A stretch of 64,000 nt of DNA from Sulfurimonas sp. GTDB taxonomy: Bacteria > Campylobacterota > Campylobacteria > Campylobacterales > Sulfurimonadaceae. Under the pieces are notes generated by a model that did no database searches, was not told where the DNA came from, and saw only the letters and a list, made by a program, of their open reading frames with translations. The first letter of the stretch is position 1. Every line of letters begins with the position of its first letter. Where the stretch lies: contig NZ_CP093397.1 in NCBI RefSeq assembly GCF_029027585.1, positions 2,159,405 through 2,223,404 of the forward strand. The letters run 5' to 3'. Both the position numbers and the translations under genes were made by a program. Positions 55,591 through 64,000 of the stretch are shown piece after piece.

Positions 55591-57327
55591 ATGCTCCAAA
55601 ATATTACTGCCTGTCCACTTGATTGTTATGATGCTTGTGTAATTTCTTATGAAAATTCAAAAATAAAAGCTTATAAAAAAGGCGATACAAACGGTTTTTT
55701 ATGTCCACATATGAACCATTTTGAAAAAAATGAATTTATAATATCTCCTAGATATAAAGGTAAAGAGATTAGTATGCAAGAGGCTTTAAGTCAATTAAGT
55801 CTTATGTTAAAAGAGTCAGAGCCAAATGAAGTTTTACATTATAAAGGTCATGGTAATTTTGCTCTTATGCAAGATGTGACTGAACATTTTTTTAGCTCTT
55901 TTGGAGCAATACTTACTAATGGAAGTTTATGTGATGGAGCAGGTGAAGCAGGCATTATTGAAGGTAGAGGTAGTAATAAAAATATGCCTTTTAGTGAGAT
56001 AAAAAAGTCAGAAGTTATAATATTTTGGGGAAGAAACCCTCATGCAACATCTAGTCATCTTTTGCCATATATAAAAAATAAAACGATTATTGTTATAGAC
56101 CCTATAAAAACCAAAATAGCACAAACAGCCGACCTTCATATTCAAATAAAACCTCATAGAGATTTATTTTTAGCCATGATACTTAGTAGATTTTTATATA
56201 TTTACGACTCACATAAGGAAGAGTATTTAGAAAAATATGCAAGTGAATATGAAGAGTACCATGAACTTACTCAAAGTATGAGGATAGTTCCAACTTTAAA
56301 TGAAATGGATGTTGAACTTTCTCAGATTGAAAAAGTTTTAGAGTTAGTTGAGGGTAAAAAAGTAGCTATTGTTTGTGGTGTAGGCATCCAAAAATATATA
56401 GATGGGGCAGAGATTATGAGAGCCATAGACGCTTTTGGAGTTATGTTGGGTCTTTTTGGTAAAGAGGGAAGTGGAGTTGCTTATTTAGGCTCGTCAAAAG
56501 AGCATATAACTTCTCCTTTTATCACAGATGCCAAAAGAATCTCAAAGGTAGATACTGAATTTTCTAAGTTTAAAACTATTTTTATTCAAGGGGCAAACCC
56601 GCTTTCACAGATGCCAGATAGTTTAAGAGTTAAAGAGTCTATATCTAAAACTAAAAATGTTGTTTATTTCGGGCTTTATGAAAATGAAACAAGCGAAGTT
56701 GCAGACCTTATTATTCCAGCTAAAAGTTTTTTATATAAAGATGATGTAAGAGCTTCTTACTCGCAAAATTTAATAAACTTTATGCCAAAGCAAAAAGAAA
56801 CAAATGTTGGTATAAGTGAGTATGATTTAAGTTCTTATTTTTGTAAAATATATAATATAAAGTTAGAATCAGAAGAGTTTTATATAAATCATTTTAAAAG
56901 TTTTGCACAAGAAGATGAAAATGGACTTTTTGTAGTAAAAAGTAGAGAAAATACACCTTATAAAGAAGGTTTTGATACACAGAGCAAAGAGTTTTTATTT
57001 TTAGATGAAGTTGACTGTGATGTACAACAGAGTAATAAGTTACATCTCATAACTTCAAAAAGTCCAATTAGTTTAAACTCACAGTTTCATAAAGAACAAA
57101 GTGTTTATCTTCATAGTTCTTTGGGCTATGAAGAATATGAAAAAGTAGTAATTTCATCTGTAAATGGAAGTGTAGAATTAAGTGTTAAAATAGATGATAA
57201 TGTAAGAGAAGATTGTGTTCTTATCTTCAGCGGAACAAAAGGTGTTAATAACTTAACATCATCAAAGCATTCTTACGAAGGTAAAAATGCTATATATCAA
57301 GAAAATAGAGTAGAGGTAAATAGATGA
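55591..57327 (+). CDS. Molybdopterin-dependent oxidoreductase (short form)
   Basis: A 578-residue protein of the DMSO-reductase/formate dehydrogenase superfamily without Tat signal, so cytoplasmic. A 4Fe-4S site is formed by Cys 8, 12, 16 and 38 (CPLDCYDAC...LCPH). NGSLCDGAGEAG is the region of the metal-ligand residue, and GANPLSQMPDS and the C-terminal molybdopterin-binding domain follow. It is shorter than formate dehydrogenase (about 700-900). Its substrate is unknown. It starts immediately after the adaptor stop and overlaps argD by 4 nt. Confidence 0.82.
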   Translation: MLQNITACPLDCYDACVISYENSKIKAYKKGDTNGFLCPHMNHFEKNEFIISPRYKGKEISMQEALSQLSLMLKESEPNEVLHYKGHGNFALMQDVTEHFFSSFGAILTNGSLCDGAGEAGIIEGRGSNKNMPFSEIKKSEVIIFWGRNPHATSSHLLPYIKNKTIIVIDPIKTKIAQTADLHIQIKPHRDLFLAMILSRFLYIYDSHKEEYLEKYASEYEEYHELTQSMRIVPTLNEMDVELSQIEKVLELVEGKKVAIVCGVGIQKYIDGAEIMRAIDAFGVMLGLFGKEGSGVAYLGSSKEHITSPFITDAKRISKVDTEFSKFKTIFIQGANPLSQMPDSLRVKESISKTKNVVYFGLYENETSEVADLIIPAKSFLYKDDVRASYSQNLINFMPKQKETNVGISEYDLSSYFCKIYNIKLESEEFYINHFKSFAQEDENGLFVVKSRENTPYKEGFDTQSKEFLFLDEVDCDVQQSNKLHLITSKSPISLNSQFHKEQSVYLHSSLGYEEYEKVVISSVNGSVELSVKIDDNVREDCVLIFSGTKGVNNLTSSKHSYEGKNAIYQENRVEVNR

Positions 57328-58508
57328 GTAATACACAAGAGTTAGATAAAAAATATGTTTTACCTACATATGCCAGAGCGGATGTAGAGTTTGTAAGTGG
57401 TGAAAATGCAACTTTAGTAGATTCAAATGGAAAAAAATATATAGATTTCACATCTGGTATCGGTGTTGTTAGTGTTGGTCATGCAAATAAACTTGTAAAT
57501 GAGGCTATTTGTAAGCAAATATCAAATCTTACACATACTTCTAATCTTTATAATATTGCACCACAAGCTAAGGCTGCACAAAAAATCGTAGATACTAGTG
57601 GTTATGAGATGCAATGCTTTTTTGGAAATAGTGGAGCAGAAGCAAATGAAGGTGCAATTAAAATAGCTAGAAAATATGGTGAAATTAATGGTGAAGTAAA
57701 GAGATACAAAATTATAACTTTACAACATTCTTTCCATGGTAGAACAATTACAACAGTAAAAGCAACAGGTCAAGCAGAAATGCATAACTATTTTGGACCT
57801 TTTCCTGATGGTTTTGTATATGCAGATACTATAAGTGATATAGAAGGCTTGCTTGATAGTCATACAACGGCTGTAATGATAGAACTTGTACAAGGTGAGG
57901 GTGGAGTTCAACCACAAGATAAAAAAGAAGTTCAAGCTTTAGCAAAACTTTTAAAATCTAAAAATATACTTCTTATAGTTGATGAAGTTCAAACTGGAGT
58001 TTATAGAACAGGAAAGTTTTTGGCTTCACAAGTTTATGAGATAGAACCAGATATTATCACTCTTGCAAAAGGTCTTGGTGGAGGTGTTCCTATCGGTGTT
58101 GTTATGACTTCACTAAAAGATGTTTTAAGTGCTGGTGATCATGGTTCAACATTTGGTGGAAATTTTTTAAGTTCTACTGCAGCGTGTAGTGTTTTAGATA
58201 TATTAAATGAGCTAAAAAGAAATGGAGAACTTCAAAATACAATAGAATGTTTCAATGAAAAATTAGATATCTTTTTTAAAGAAAATAAAAAATTATTTAC
58301 TAAAAAAGTTGGTATTGGGTTAATGTGTGGTCTTCGTACAAAAGATGGAGATATATTAAATAAAATTATATCAAATGCAAAAGATGAAGGTGTAATGGTT
58401 TTAAAAGCAGGAAAAAATACTTTAAGATTTTTACCTCCACTTACAATAACAAAAGAGGAAATAGATGAAGGCTTTAACTCCATTAATCGTGCTGTTAGCT
58501 CTTTGTAG
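57324..58508 (+). CDS. argD: Acetylornithine aminotransferase
   Basis: It transaminates N-acetylglutamate semialdehyde in arginine synthesis; many also act as succinyldiaminopimelate aminotransferase. The 394-residue PLP enzyme shows FTSGIGVVSVGHA, FFGNSGAEANEGAIKIARKY, HGRTITTVKATGQ, VDEVQTGVYRTGKF and the PLP lysine in ITLAKGLGGGVPIG. Its last 44 nt overlap the tolC gene in another frame, an unusually long overlap. Confidence 0.93.
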   Translation: MSNTQELDKKYVLPTYARADVEFVSGENATLVDSNGKKYIDFTSGIGVVSVGHANKLVNEAICKQISNLTHTSNLYNIAPQAKAAQKIVDTSGYEMQCFFGNSGAEANEGAIKIARKYGEINGEVKRYKIITLQHSFHGRTITTVKATGQAEMHNYFGPFPDGFVYADTISDIEGLLDSHTTAVMIELVQGEGGVQPQDKKEVQALAKLLKSKNILLIVDEVQTGVYRTGKFLASQVYEIEPDIITLAKGLGGGVPIGVVMTSLKDVLSAGDHGSTFGGNFLSSTAACSVLDILNELKRNGELQNTIECFNEKLDIFFKENKKLFTKKVGIGLMCGLRTKDGDILNKIISNAKDEGVMVLKAGKNTLRFLPPLTITKEEIDEGFNSINRAVSSL

Positions 58509-59694
58509 TTTAACATACGGTGAAAATGAAAAAAATCAAACCCTAGATAGATATATATCTAAAAACAAAAAAGAGCAGTTTGCTTATGATTATGAAAAGA
58601 TAGAAGCACAGAGTTCTAAACTTCGTGATTCTTGGATTTCTCCAATTAATCTAAATTATAGTTACTCTCAGAGTAACCCTTATGAGAAGGAGCAAACCTC
58701 AGAGAAAACTTCTATAAAAATGGATCAAGCTATTTTCGCAAGTGGTGGAATTTACTATGGGATTAAGTTTGCTCAGGCTTCACAAAAGTATTCAAACTAT
58801 TCTGTTGATGTTGCAAAAAGAAGGCTTGTTAAAGATGCTATCTCTCTTTTAATGCAGATAAAACAGATGGATTTAAAAGTTAAAAGACAAAATCTTCAAA
58901 TAAAAAACTCTGAAATATCATTGGCACAAAAAAAAGAGCAATATTTAAATGGACAACTTTCTTCAGGTTTTTTGGATAATGCAGTAATAGAGAGAAATTT
59001 TGTCATTCAGGCTTTGTATGACATACAAACAAACAAACAAAGACTTATCTCAAAGTTTAATGCGATAAGTGATATGGACTTCACAAGTGCCTATATACCG
59101 TATCTAGACAAACTTACAAAAGAAGACTTTTTAAAATACAATATAGTTTTAAGTATGTCACAAAGTGATATTGAAAGAAATAGATACAACAAAAATGTAA
59201 CTATCTCAAAGTACTTGCCACGAGTTAATTTTGTTGCTGGATACAATTTTGATAAAACAGAGAATCAACAGTTTGGAAATACAGGTGCTGGTTTTTCTGG
59301 AAATACAGATTATTATAACTATGGTCTTAGAGCAACAATGCCACTTGATATAAATACTTTTAATGACATTGAGGTATCAAAAGTTGAGTATCTAAAGTCA
59401 AAAGTTATGATTGAAGATAAAAAACGAGAACTTATAGCCATATTTGAACAAGTGATGCAAAATATACAAAATTTTCAAAAGAAAAAAACTTTAAGTAGAG
59501 AAAATGCAGATATTTATAAAAAGTTGCTTTTAGAAACAAAAGATATGTATAGTGCAGGTTATAAAACTCACTATGATGTTTCTTTACTTGAAAATTCTGT
59601 AAATATTCAAAGTATTGATGTGAAAATTTTTGAAATAGACAAACAACTTGAACTTCTAACACTTTACGAAATGTATAAAAATGAAAAAAACTAA
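58465..59694 (+). CDS. TolC-like outer-membrane efflux protein
   Basis: A 409-residue protein with a signal peptide (about 1-19, MKALTPLIVLLALCSLTYG). Two repeats of helical hairpins with OEP patterns follow, such as SLAQKKEQYLNGQLSSGFLDNAVIERN and ETKDMYSAGYKTHYDVSLLENSVN, with barrel-type strands between them (NFVAGYNFDKTENQQFG). It forms a trimeric duct for efflux or export. The start overlaps argD by 44 nt and the stop overlaps the methyltransferase by 14 nt. Confidence 0.88.
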   Translation: MKALTPLIVLLALCSLTYGENEKNQTLDRYISKNKKEQFAYDYEKIEAQSSKLRDSWISPINLNYSYSQSNPYEKEQTSEKTSIKMDQAIFASGGIYYGIKFAQASQKYSNYSVDVAKRRLVKDAISLLMQIKQMDLKVKRQNLQIKNSEISLAQKKEQYLNGQLSSGFLDNAVIERNFVIQALYDIQTNKQRLISKFNAISDMDFTSAYIPYLDKLTKEDFLKYNIVLSMSQSDIERNRYNKNVTISKYLPRVNFVAGYNFDKTENQQFGNTGAGFSGNTDYYNYGLRATMPLDINTFNDIEVSKVEYLKSKVMIEDKKRELIAIFEQVMQNIQNFQKKKTLSRENADIYKKLLLETKDMYSAGYKTHYDVSLLENSVNIQSIDVKIFEIDKQLELLTLYEMYKNEKN

Positions 59695-60688
59695 CACTTC
59701 TTTTAGTGAGTATATGAATGATTGGCTATATGGCAGTGATGGATATTATGCTACATATAAAAATATTGGTAAAGAGGGTGACTTTTATACAGCAGTAAGC
59801 ACAAGTAAATTTTTTGGTGGAACTATTGCAAAACATATTATATCTTTAGTCGATGAAGGTTTTTTAAAAAAGGATGGTGTTGTTTGTGAGATAGGTGCTC
59901 ATCATGGGTACTTTTTAGCAGATGTTATAGAATTTATATATACACTTAGACCAGAATTACTAAAAACATTAAAATTTGTGATTATTGAAAGGTTTGATGA
60001 TTTACAGATTCAACAAAAAGAGTATTTTAAAGATTCTTTTGGAGATGTTATTACTCTAACTCATTATAAATCCTTGTATGAGTTAAAATGTAAGAATGCT
60101 TTTTTTATAGCAAATGAGATATTTGATGCCTTTGCTTGTGAACTCTTTTTCAAAGGTAAAACTGCGAGAGTAGATGGACATGAAATAGAATTTGATGTTG
60201 ATAATGAATGGGTAAAACAAAAGGCACAAAAATATCATAAATCAAGAGGAGAAATAGCTGTTGGTTATGAAGAGTTTGCTCTAAGCATGGCTAAATCTTG
60301 TGAAAAATTTGAGTTTATGAGTTTTGACTATGGAGAGATGCAAGCCCGTCCTGATTTTTCTTTGAGAGTTTATGAAAACCATAAAGTCATACCATTTTTT
60401 GATGAAGATATAAAAAGAGAAGAATTGTTTAAAAAGTCAGATATTACATATGATGTAACCTTTGAGCATGTAAAAGATGCCTACAAAGAAGCTGGAATAG
60501 AGTTTATAGAGTTAAAAGCTCAAATGGTAGCTCTTATTGACATGGGAATTTTAAACCTTTTAGAGATGCTAAAAGAGAATGTTGATGAAAAAATTTATGA
60601 ACAAGAACTTCAAAAAGCAAAGATGCTCATAATGCCGAATTTTCTTGGTGAAAGATTTAAGATGATAAGGTTTAGAAAAATATTTTAA
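59681..60688 (+). CDS. MidA/COG1565-type SAM-dependent methyltransferase
   Basis: A 335-residue protein of the SAM-dependent methyltransferase family to which mitochondrial MidA/NDUFAF7 (an arginine methyltransferase for complex I assembly) belongs. Marks are GREGDFYTAVS-like GKEGDFYTAVSTSKFFG near the start, VVCEIGAHHGYFLADVIEF as the SAM site, IANEIFDAFACELFF, and FEFMSFDYGEMQ. The target in bacteria is not settled. It ends a run of five overlapping genes. Confidence 0.82.
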   Translation: MKKTNTSFSEYMNDWLYGSDGYYATYKNIGKEGDFYTAVSTSKFFGGTIAKHIISLVDEGFLKKDGVVCEIGAHHGYFLADVIEFIYTLRPELLKTLKFVIIERFDDLQIQQKEYFKDSFGDVITLTHYKSLYELKCKNAFFIANEIFDAFACELFFKGKTARVDGHEIEFDVDNEWVKQKAQKYHKSRGEIAVGYEEFALSMAKSCEKFEFMSFDYGEMQARPDFSLRVYENHKVIPFFDEDIKREELFKKSDITYDVTFEHVKDAYKEAGIEFIELKAQMVALIDMGILNLLEMLKENVDEKIYEQELQKAKMLIMPNFLGERFKMIRFRKIF

Positions 60689-60720
60689 GGCTACAAGAGG
60701 TTTTATTAGATTTAAGCTTG

Positions 60721-61378
60721 TTATTTTAAAATATATGAAATATTTATTTTGAATTCTCTTGGAAAATCAAATAATGAATCTTTCACGATAACAGGAAAAC
60801 TTCTAGAAATTGCCTCTATTGTTGATTTTTTGAAGATACTTTTTTCCTGAAACTATTTTAATATTTTCTACATTACCATCTGACAATATCTTGAACTTAA
60901 CATTTACAAGACCCTCTACTCCTCTTCTTCTAGCCATATTTGGGTAGGACTTATTACTATTTATTTTATGGATTAAATGACTAATAAACAGATCTTGTTT
61001 TGCCTGAACAACTTCATGACTGATTTTATTTTGAGTCTCTGTAATAGTTTCTACAGGTTCAATAACTTCTTTAGTTTCTTTTTCAACTACTTCTGTTTCT
61101 TCTACTATAGATTCCGATATTGATTCAGGAATAGGCTCTTCTTTAACCGGTACAGGCTTTGGCTTAGGTTTAGGTTTTTTCTTAAACTTAGGACTTTTTT
61201 CTATTTTAGGCTTAGAAGTTTCTGCTTGTGTTACTACTGAGAAACAAATTTTTTTTGTTGCCTTTATGTTGACATCTGCTTTGCAACTGTCGTTAATACT
61301 TACAAAATATACTAGTCCTATAATTATGACTAAATAAAAAATAGAACTGATTATAAATGATGAGATATATCTGTTCAT
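60721..61378 (-). CDS. tonB: TonB-type energy-transducing protein; one frameshift
   Basis: An N-terminal membrane helix (about 6-28) is followed by a Lys/Pro-rich periplasmic spacer (KFKKKPKPKPKPVPVKEEP) and a C-terminal TonB domain (YPNMARRRGVEGLVNVKFKIL). As written it stops at 60803. Removing one base from the T6 run 60826-60831 continues it as KSTIEAISRSFPVIV and onward to a stop at 60721 (about 218 residues), completing the usual TonB fold. It overlaps the RND permease by 4 nt. TonB normally energises outer-membrane receptors; the receptor is not in the window. Confidence 0.82.
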
Positions 61379-64000
61379 GAATCTGCCCTGTACTTATGAA
61401 AAAAGTTATACATTGTCGGAAGATAAAAAAGATTTAGTATAGTCCCCCACAAAAGTCCAAAACCTATGGTAACTGCTAAAGGCTGAAATGTTACAGCTTG
61501 TGCTGTTGCAAAAAATATTAGTGAGGATAGACCTATAATAGTTGTTATAGATGTTAGTATAATAGGTCTAAACCTTCTAGGAGCAAGGTCAAATATATCC
61601 TCTTTTGTCTTTGCCTTTTTTATGGTTGCCATCATAAGAATACCGTCATTAACAATAACTCCGGCTAATCCTAATGCACCGATTAGAGATGGTAGTGAAA
61701 TATTTAAACCCATAATAAAATGTCCTGCATAGACACCAAGAAGAGAAAAAGGAATAACAGACATAACTATAATAGTCTCTCTTATAGAGTTAAAAAGGTA
61801 GAGTATAGATATAAATATAAGTATAACAGCAAGTCCAGATGCTAAAACCATTTCAGTCTGCATAGCTCTTTGTTGCTCTCTCTCACCTTTAAATTTTAGC
61901 TTTATACCTTTTACTTCTTTTAGCCTTTGGATAGTTGGAGTAATTTTTTCTAGAACCTCTGTCGCTGTTATTATGGAAGGATTTACATTAGCAAAGACAT
62001 AAAAATTAGTTTCGCCATCATCTTTAACAAGTCTCTCCAGAGACTCAACTTTTTCAAACTCACATATATCTTTTAACTTTACAAAGACGCCATCTTTAAG
62101 AGGAATTTCCAGTCTTTTAAAACTCTCCAAGTCATCTTCAATATTTAATGATTTTACTTTTACATCTACAAGTTCGTTCCCGTCAAAGATAGTACCTACT
62201 TTTCTTGTGAGGTATAGACCGGATATATATTTACCAAGAGAACTCTCTGTAATACCTAAATCTTCACCATAAGAATTTAGTTTTATCTTTATCTCATCAA
62301 GTCCTGTTTTAACATTGTCACCAAAGTACTTTATGCCGTCTATTTTAGAGAAGCTGTCTTCTATCTCTCGTATGGTCTTTATAGCTTTTTGATAATCTTC
62401 ACTGATGATACCGATGCGAATATCAGCTTTTGTATGTCCCATTTTTTTCTCAACAACCATGAGGTTACTTAAGTTAAAGCTTTTTTTGTATTTTTGCTCT
62501 TTTAGCCAAGTTCTAAGGTCTTTAGATATTGCTTGTGAAGATTTATCTCTTACTCTACCAGCAGGGTCATAATAGAAACTAAGGTAAGGAGTAATATACT
62601 TGTCTACAAAGTTTGAAGGTTTCATCTTATGCAGTTCAAGAGAGAGATACCCTACATAAGGGTACATCTCGGCAGAACCTGTTGCACTTCTTCTATATCC
62701 GGCAGTAGAACTCACATGTTTTACAAAAAATCTGTCTTTCTCTTTTAAAATACTTTTTTCTAAAGTCTGAACAATCTCCAGTGATTCTTCTAAAGTAGTT
62801 GTAGGTTTTGCCTTAAATGTAATGTTTATTGATGAAGAATCAAATGGCTGAAACATTTGAAATTTTGAACTTTTCACACCGTAGTAAATTAGGGCAGGTA
62901 CGATTATTACAAATGTAAGCAAGAAAGTCTTTTGGTACTTTACAAGTTGTTTGAGAACTCTTAGGTAGAGTGCCTTTACTCTATCCCAGGAGAGTGTTCT
63001 TGATTTACAAGAGAGAGTATGTGAAGCGTGAATAGGTAAAAATATAAACGATTCTATAAGTGAAGCGACAACAAGGGCAGAGAATGCTATAGGTATAAGC
63101 TGTATGATTTCTCCAAGTTTTCCACTTAGCATCAGTAGAGGGATAAAAGAAAACAGTGTAGTTATAGATGCAATGGTTACAGGTTTTGCAACCTCTTTTG
63201 TCCCCAAAAAGGCAGCCTCTCTTGGAGAGTAGTCTTTTTCTATGTACTGTTGTATATTTTCACTCACAACGATAGCATCATCTACGATAATACCAATAGC
63301 AATAAGTACACCGACAAGAGAGTTGACATTGATACTGTGCCCTGTAAAGTAGAAAAAAATAGCACCCATGACAAAAGATGTTGGAATACCCAAAGCGATA
63401 ATAAATGCAATACGGACATTTATAAGTATTGCAGTTAGTACAGTTATCAAAATAACGCCAAGTAGGATGTTAGAGATAACAATGTTTAGTCTGTCTTTTA
63501 TTACAGTTGATTTATCCATTCTGACATCGAAGTTAATATTTTTTACTTTCATCTTGGATATGAGTTTTTTGATATCTTCGGCTATCTTAACTGCATCACC
63601 TTTTGGGTTTTGTGAAACAGCAAGTGTTATAGAGTTATTTCCATTCATACTTGCAAGGGTAGAAGCATCTTCATATCTTTTAGTTATCATAGCTATGTCT
63701 TTTAGCTCGATGCGTTGATTATCTATGTTTAAGATAGTATTTTCAAGCTCATGAGATTCTCTTTTGTCATTATGAGTAGAGATGTAGTACTGCTGTTTGA
63801 GATTTTCTATTTTACCAAGAGGAAATATATATGATACTTCTGAAAATACACGAATTACTTCATTTAGAGAAATACCGTAGGCATTAACTTTTTTCTCATC
63901 TATTAAGACTTCATAAAAAAGTTCAGAGTCTCCAAATATAGTTACATCTGATACATCTTTTATGGAGAGAAGTCTGCTTTTGAATTTTTTAGAGAGTGCT
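61375..64000 (-). CDS. RND-superfamily efflux permease, 5' partial
   Basis: The frame is open to the window edge, so the N-terminus is outside. At least 870 residues are visible: periplasmic porter loops, large hydrophobic blocks with DDAIVVSENIQQYI and, in the second half, SLPSLIGALGLAGVIVNDGILMMATIKKAKTKEDI. The hydrophilic segment FVKHVSSTAGYRRSATGSAEMYP is a porter loop. It is an AcrB-like proton-driven pump. It is translationally coupled to tonB (4-nt overlap). It is probably supplied by an adaptor upstream, outside the window, or by the one at 54793. The substrate is unknown. Confidence 0.9.
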   Translation of the reverse strand, partial: ALSKKFKSRLLSIKDVSDVTIFGDSELFYEVLIDEKKVNAYGISLNEVIRVFSEVSYIFPLGKIENLKQQYYISTHNDKRESHELENTILNIDNQRIELKDIAMITKRYEDASTLASMNGNNSITLAVSQNPKGDAVKIAEDIKKLISKMKVKNINFDVRMDKSTVIKDRLNIVISNILLGVILITVLTAILINVRIAFIIALGIPTSFVMGAIFFYFTGHSINVNSLVGVLIAIGIIVDDAIVVSENIQQYIEKDYSPREAAFLGTKEVAKPVTIASITTLFSFIPLLMLSGKLGEIIQLIPIAFSALVVASLIESFIFLPIHASHTLSCKSRTLSWDRVKALYLRVLKQLVKYQKTFLLTFVIIVPALIYYGVKSSKFQMFQPFDSSSINITFKAKPTTTLEESLEIVQTLEKSILKEKDRFFVKHVSSTAGYRRSATGSAEMYPYVGYLSLELHKMKPSNFVDKYITPYLSFYYDPAGRVRDKSSQAISKDLRTWLKEQKYKKSFNLSNLMVVEKKMGHTKADIRIGIISEDYQKAIKTIREIEDSFSKIDGIKYFGDNVKTGLDEIKIKLNSYGEDLGITESSLGKYISGLYLTRKVGTIFDGNELVDVKVKSLNIEDDLESFKRLEIPLKDGVFVKLKDICEFEKVESLERLVKDDGETNFYVFANVNPSIITATEVLEKITPTIQRLKEVKGIKLKFKGEREQQRAMQTEMVLASGLAVILIFISILYLFNSIRETIIVMSVIPFSLLGVYAGHFIMGLNISLPSLIGALGLAGVIVNDGILMMATIKKAKTKEDIFDLAPRRFRPIILTSITTIIGLSSLIFFATAQAVTFQPLAVTIGFGLLWGTILNLFYLPTMYNFFHKYRADS

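Noticed and set aside
61375-64000. RND region as recent foreign DNA because of slightly higher GC
   Set aside because: The difference is small by eye and large membrane proteins often skew composition; no flanking repeats or mobile genes support transfer.

Overview
The window is a low-GC, gene-dense chromosomal segment of a Campylobacterota (epsilonproteobacterial) organism, most like Sulfurimonas. The evidence is a clade II nitrous-oxide reductase operon in the Wolinella/Sulfurimonas gene order, the bioA-ppiD-ftsA-ftsZ neighbourhood, the cvpA-fur-lysS-glyA-DUF1882-SPOR block, a class II DAHP synthase and CheV. The assignment to genus is inference. No rRNA, tRNA, CRISPR array, transposase or integrase was seen.

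Layout. 1-3463: end of a K+ channel gene, an RCK/TrkA protein, gpsA, a DASS anion transporter and a Dabb protein. 3426-17360 (minus strand): nosZ, then nosB-D-G-C1-C2-H-F-L-Y, extended by a second NosL-like protein, a PAS sensor and a second nosD; upstream lie a Crp/Fnr regulator paired with a PilJ-like membrane sensor and an exported protein. Two FNR-type palindromes precede nosZ and nosB. 17464-24866: ftsZ, ftsA, ppiD-like, bioA, a thioredoxin, an aldolase-II-like protein and dnaJ. 24909-26591: a 1.66 kb AT-rich island bounded by 23-bp perfect direct repeats, carrying an integron attC-like site, a TTG-start small gene, a Sel1-repeat gene and a RelE-type toxin-antitoxin pair. 26600-42955: mltA, recR, pldA, a ClC channel, aroE, trpE, a SPOR protein, DUF1882, glyA, metE, a small Cys-rich protein, lysS, fur, cvpA, a diguanylate cyclase and aroF(II). 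42944-53742: ABC-F, an AEC transporter, htpG, several small proteins and the Na+-pumping oxaloacetate decarboxylase oadGAB. 53769-64000: cheV; an overlapping plus-strand run of periplasmic adaptor, molybdopterin enzyme, argD, tolC and MidA-like methyltransferase; then, convergent, tonB and an RND efflux permease cut by the window edge.

Together the genes describe a motile, respiring anaerobe or microaerobe that reduces N2O: NosZ in the periplasm, an electron path through NosG/H/C1/C2, and copper-site maturation by NosD/F/Y/L, probably under Crp/Fnr-type control.

Data quality: nine genes, including ftsZ, are broken by 12 single-base indels, nearly all in short A/T runs. This pattern points to sequencing error rather than real decay. 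Such genes are given here as single features over their full extent.
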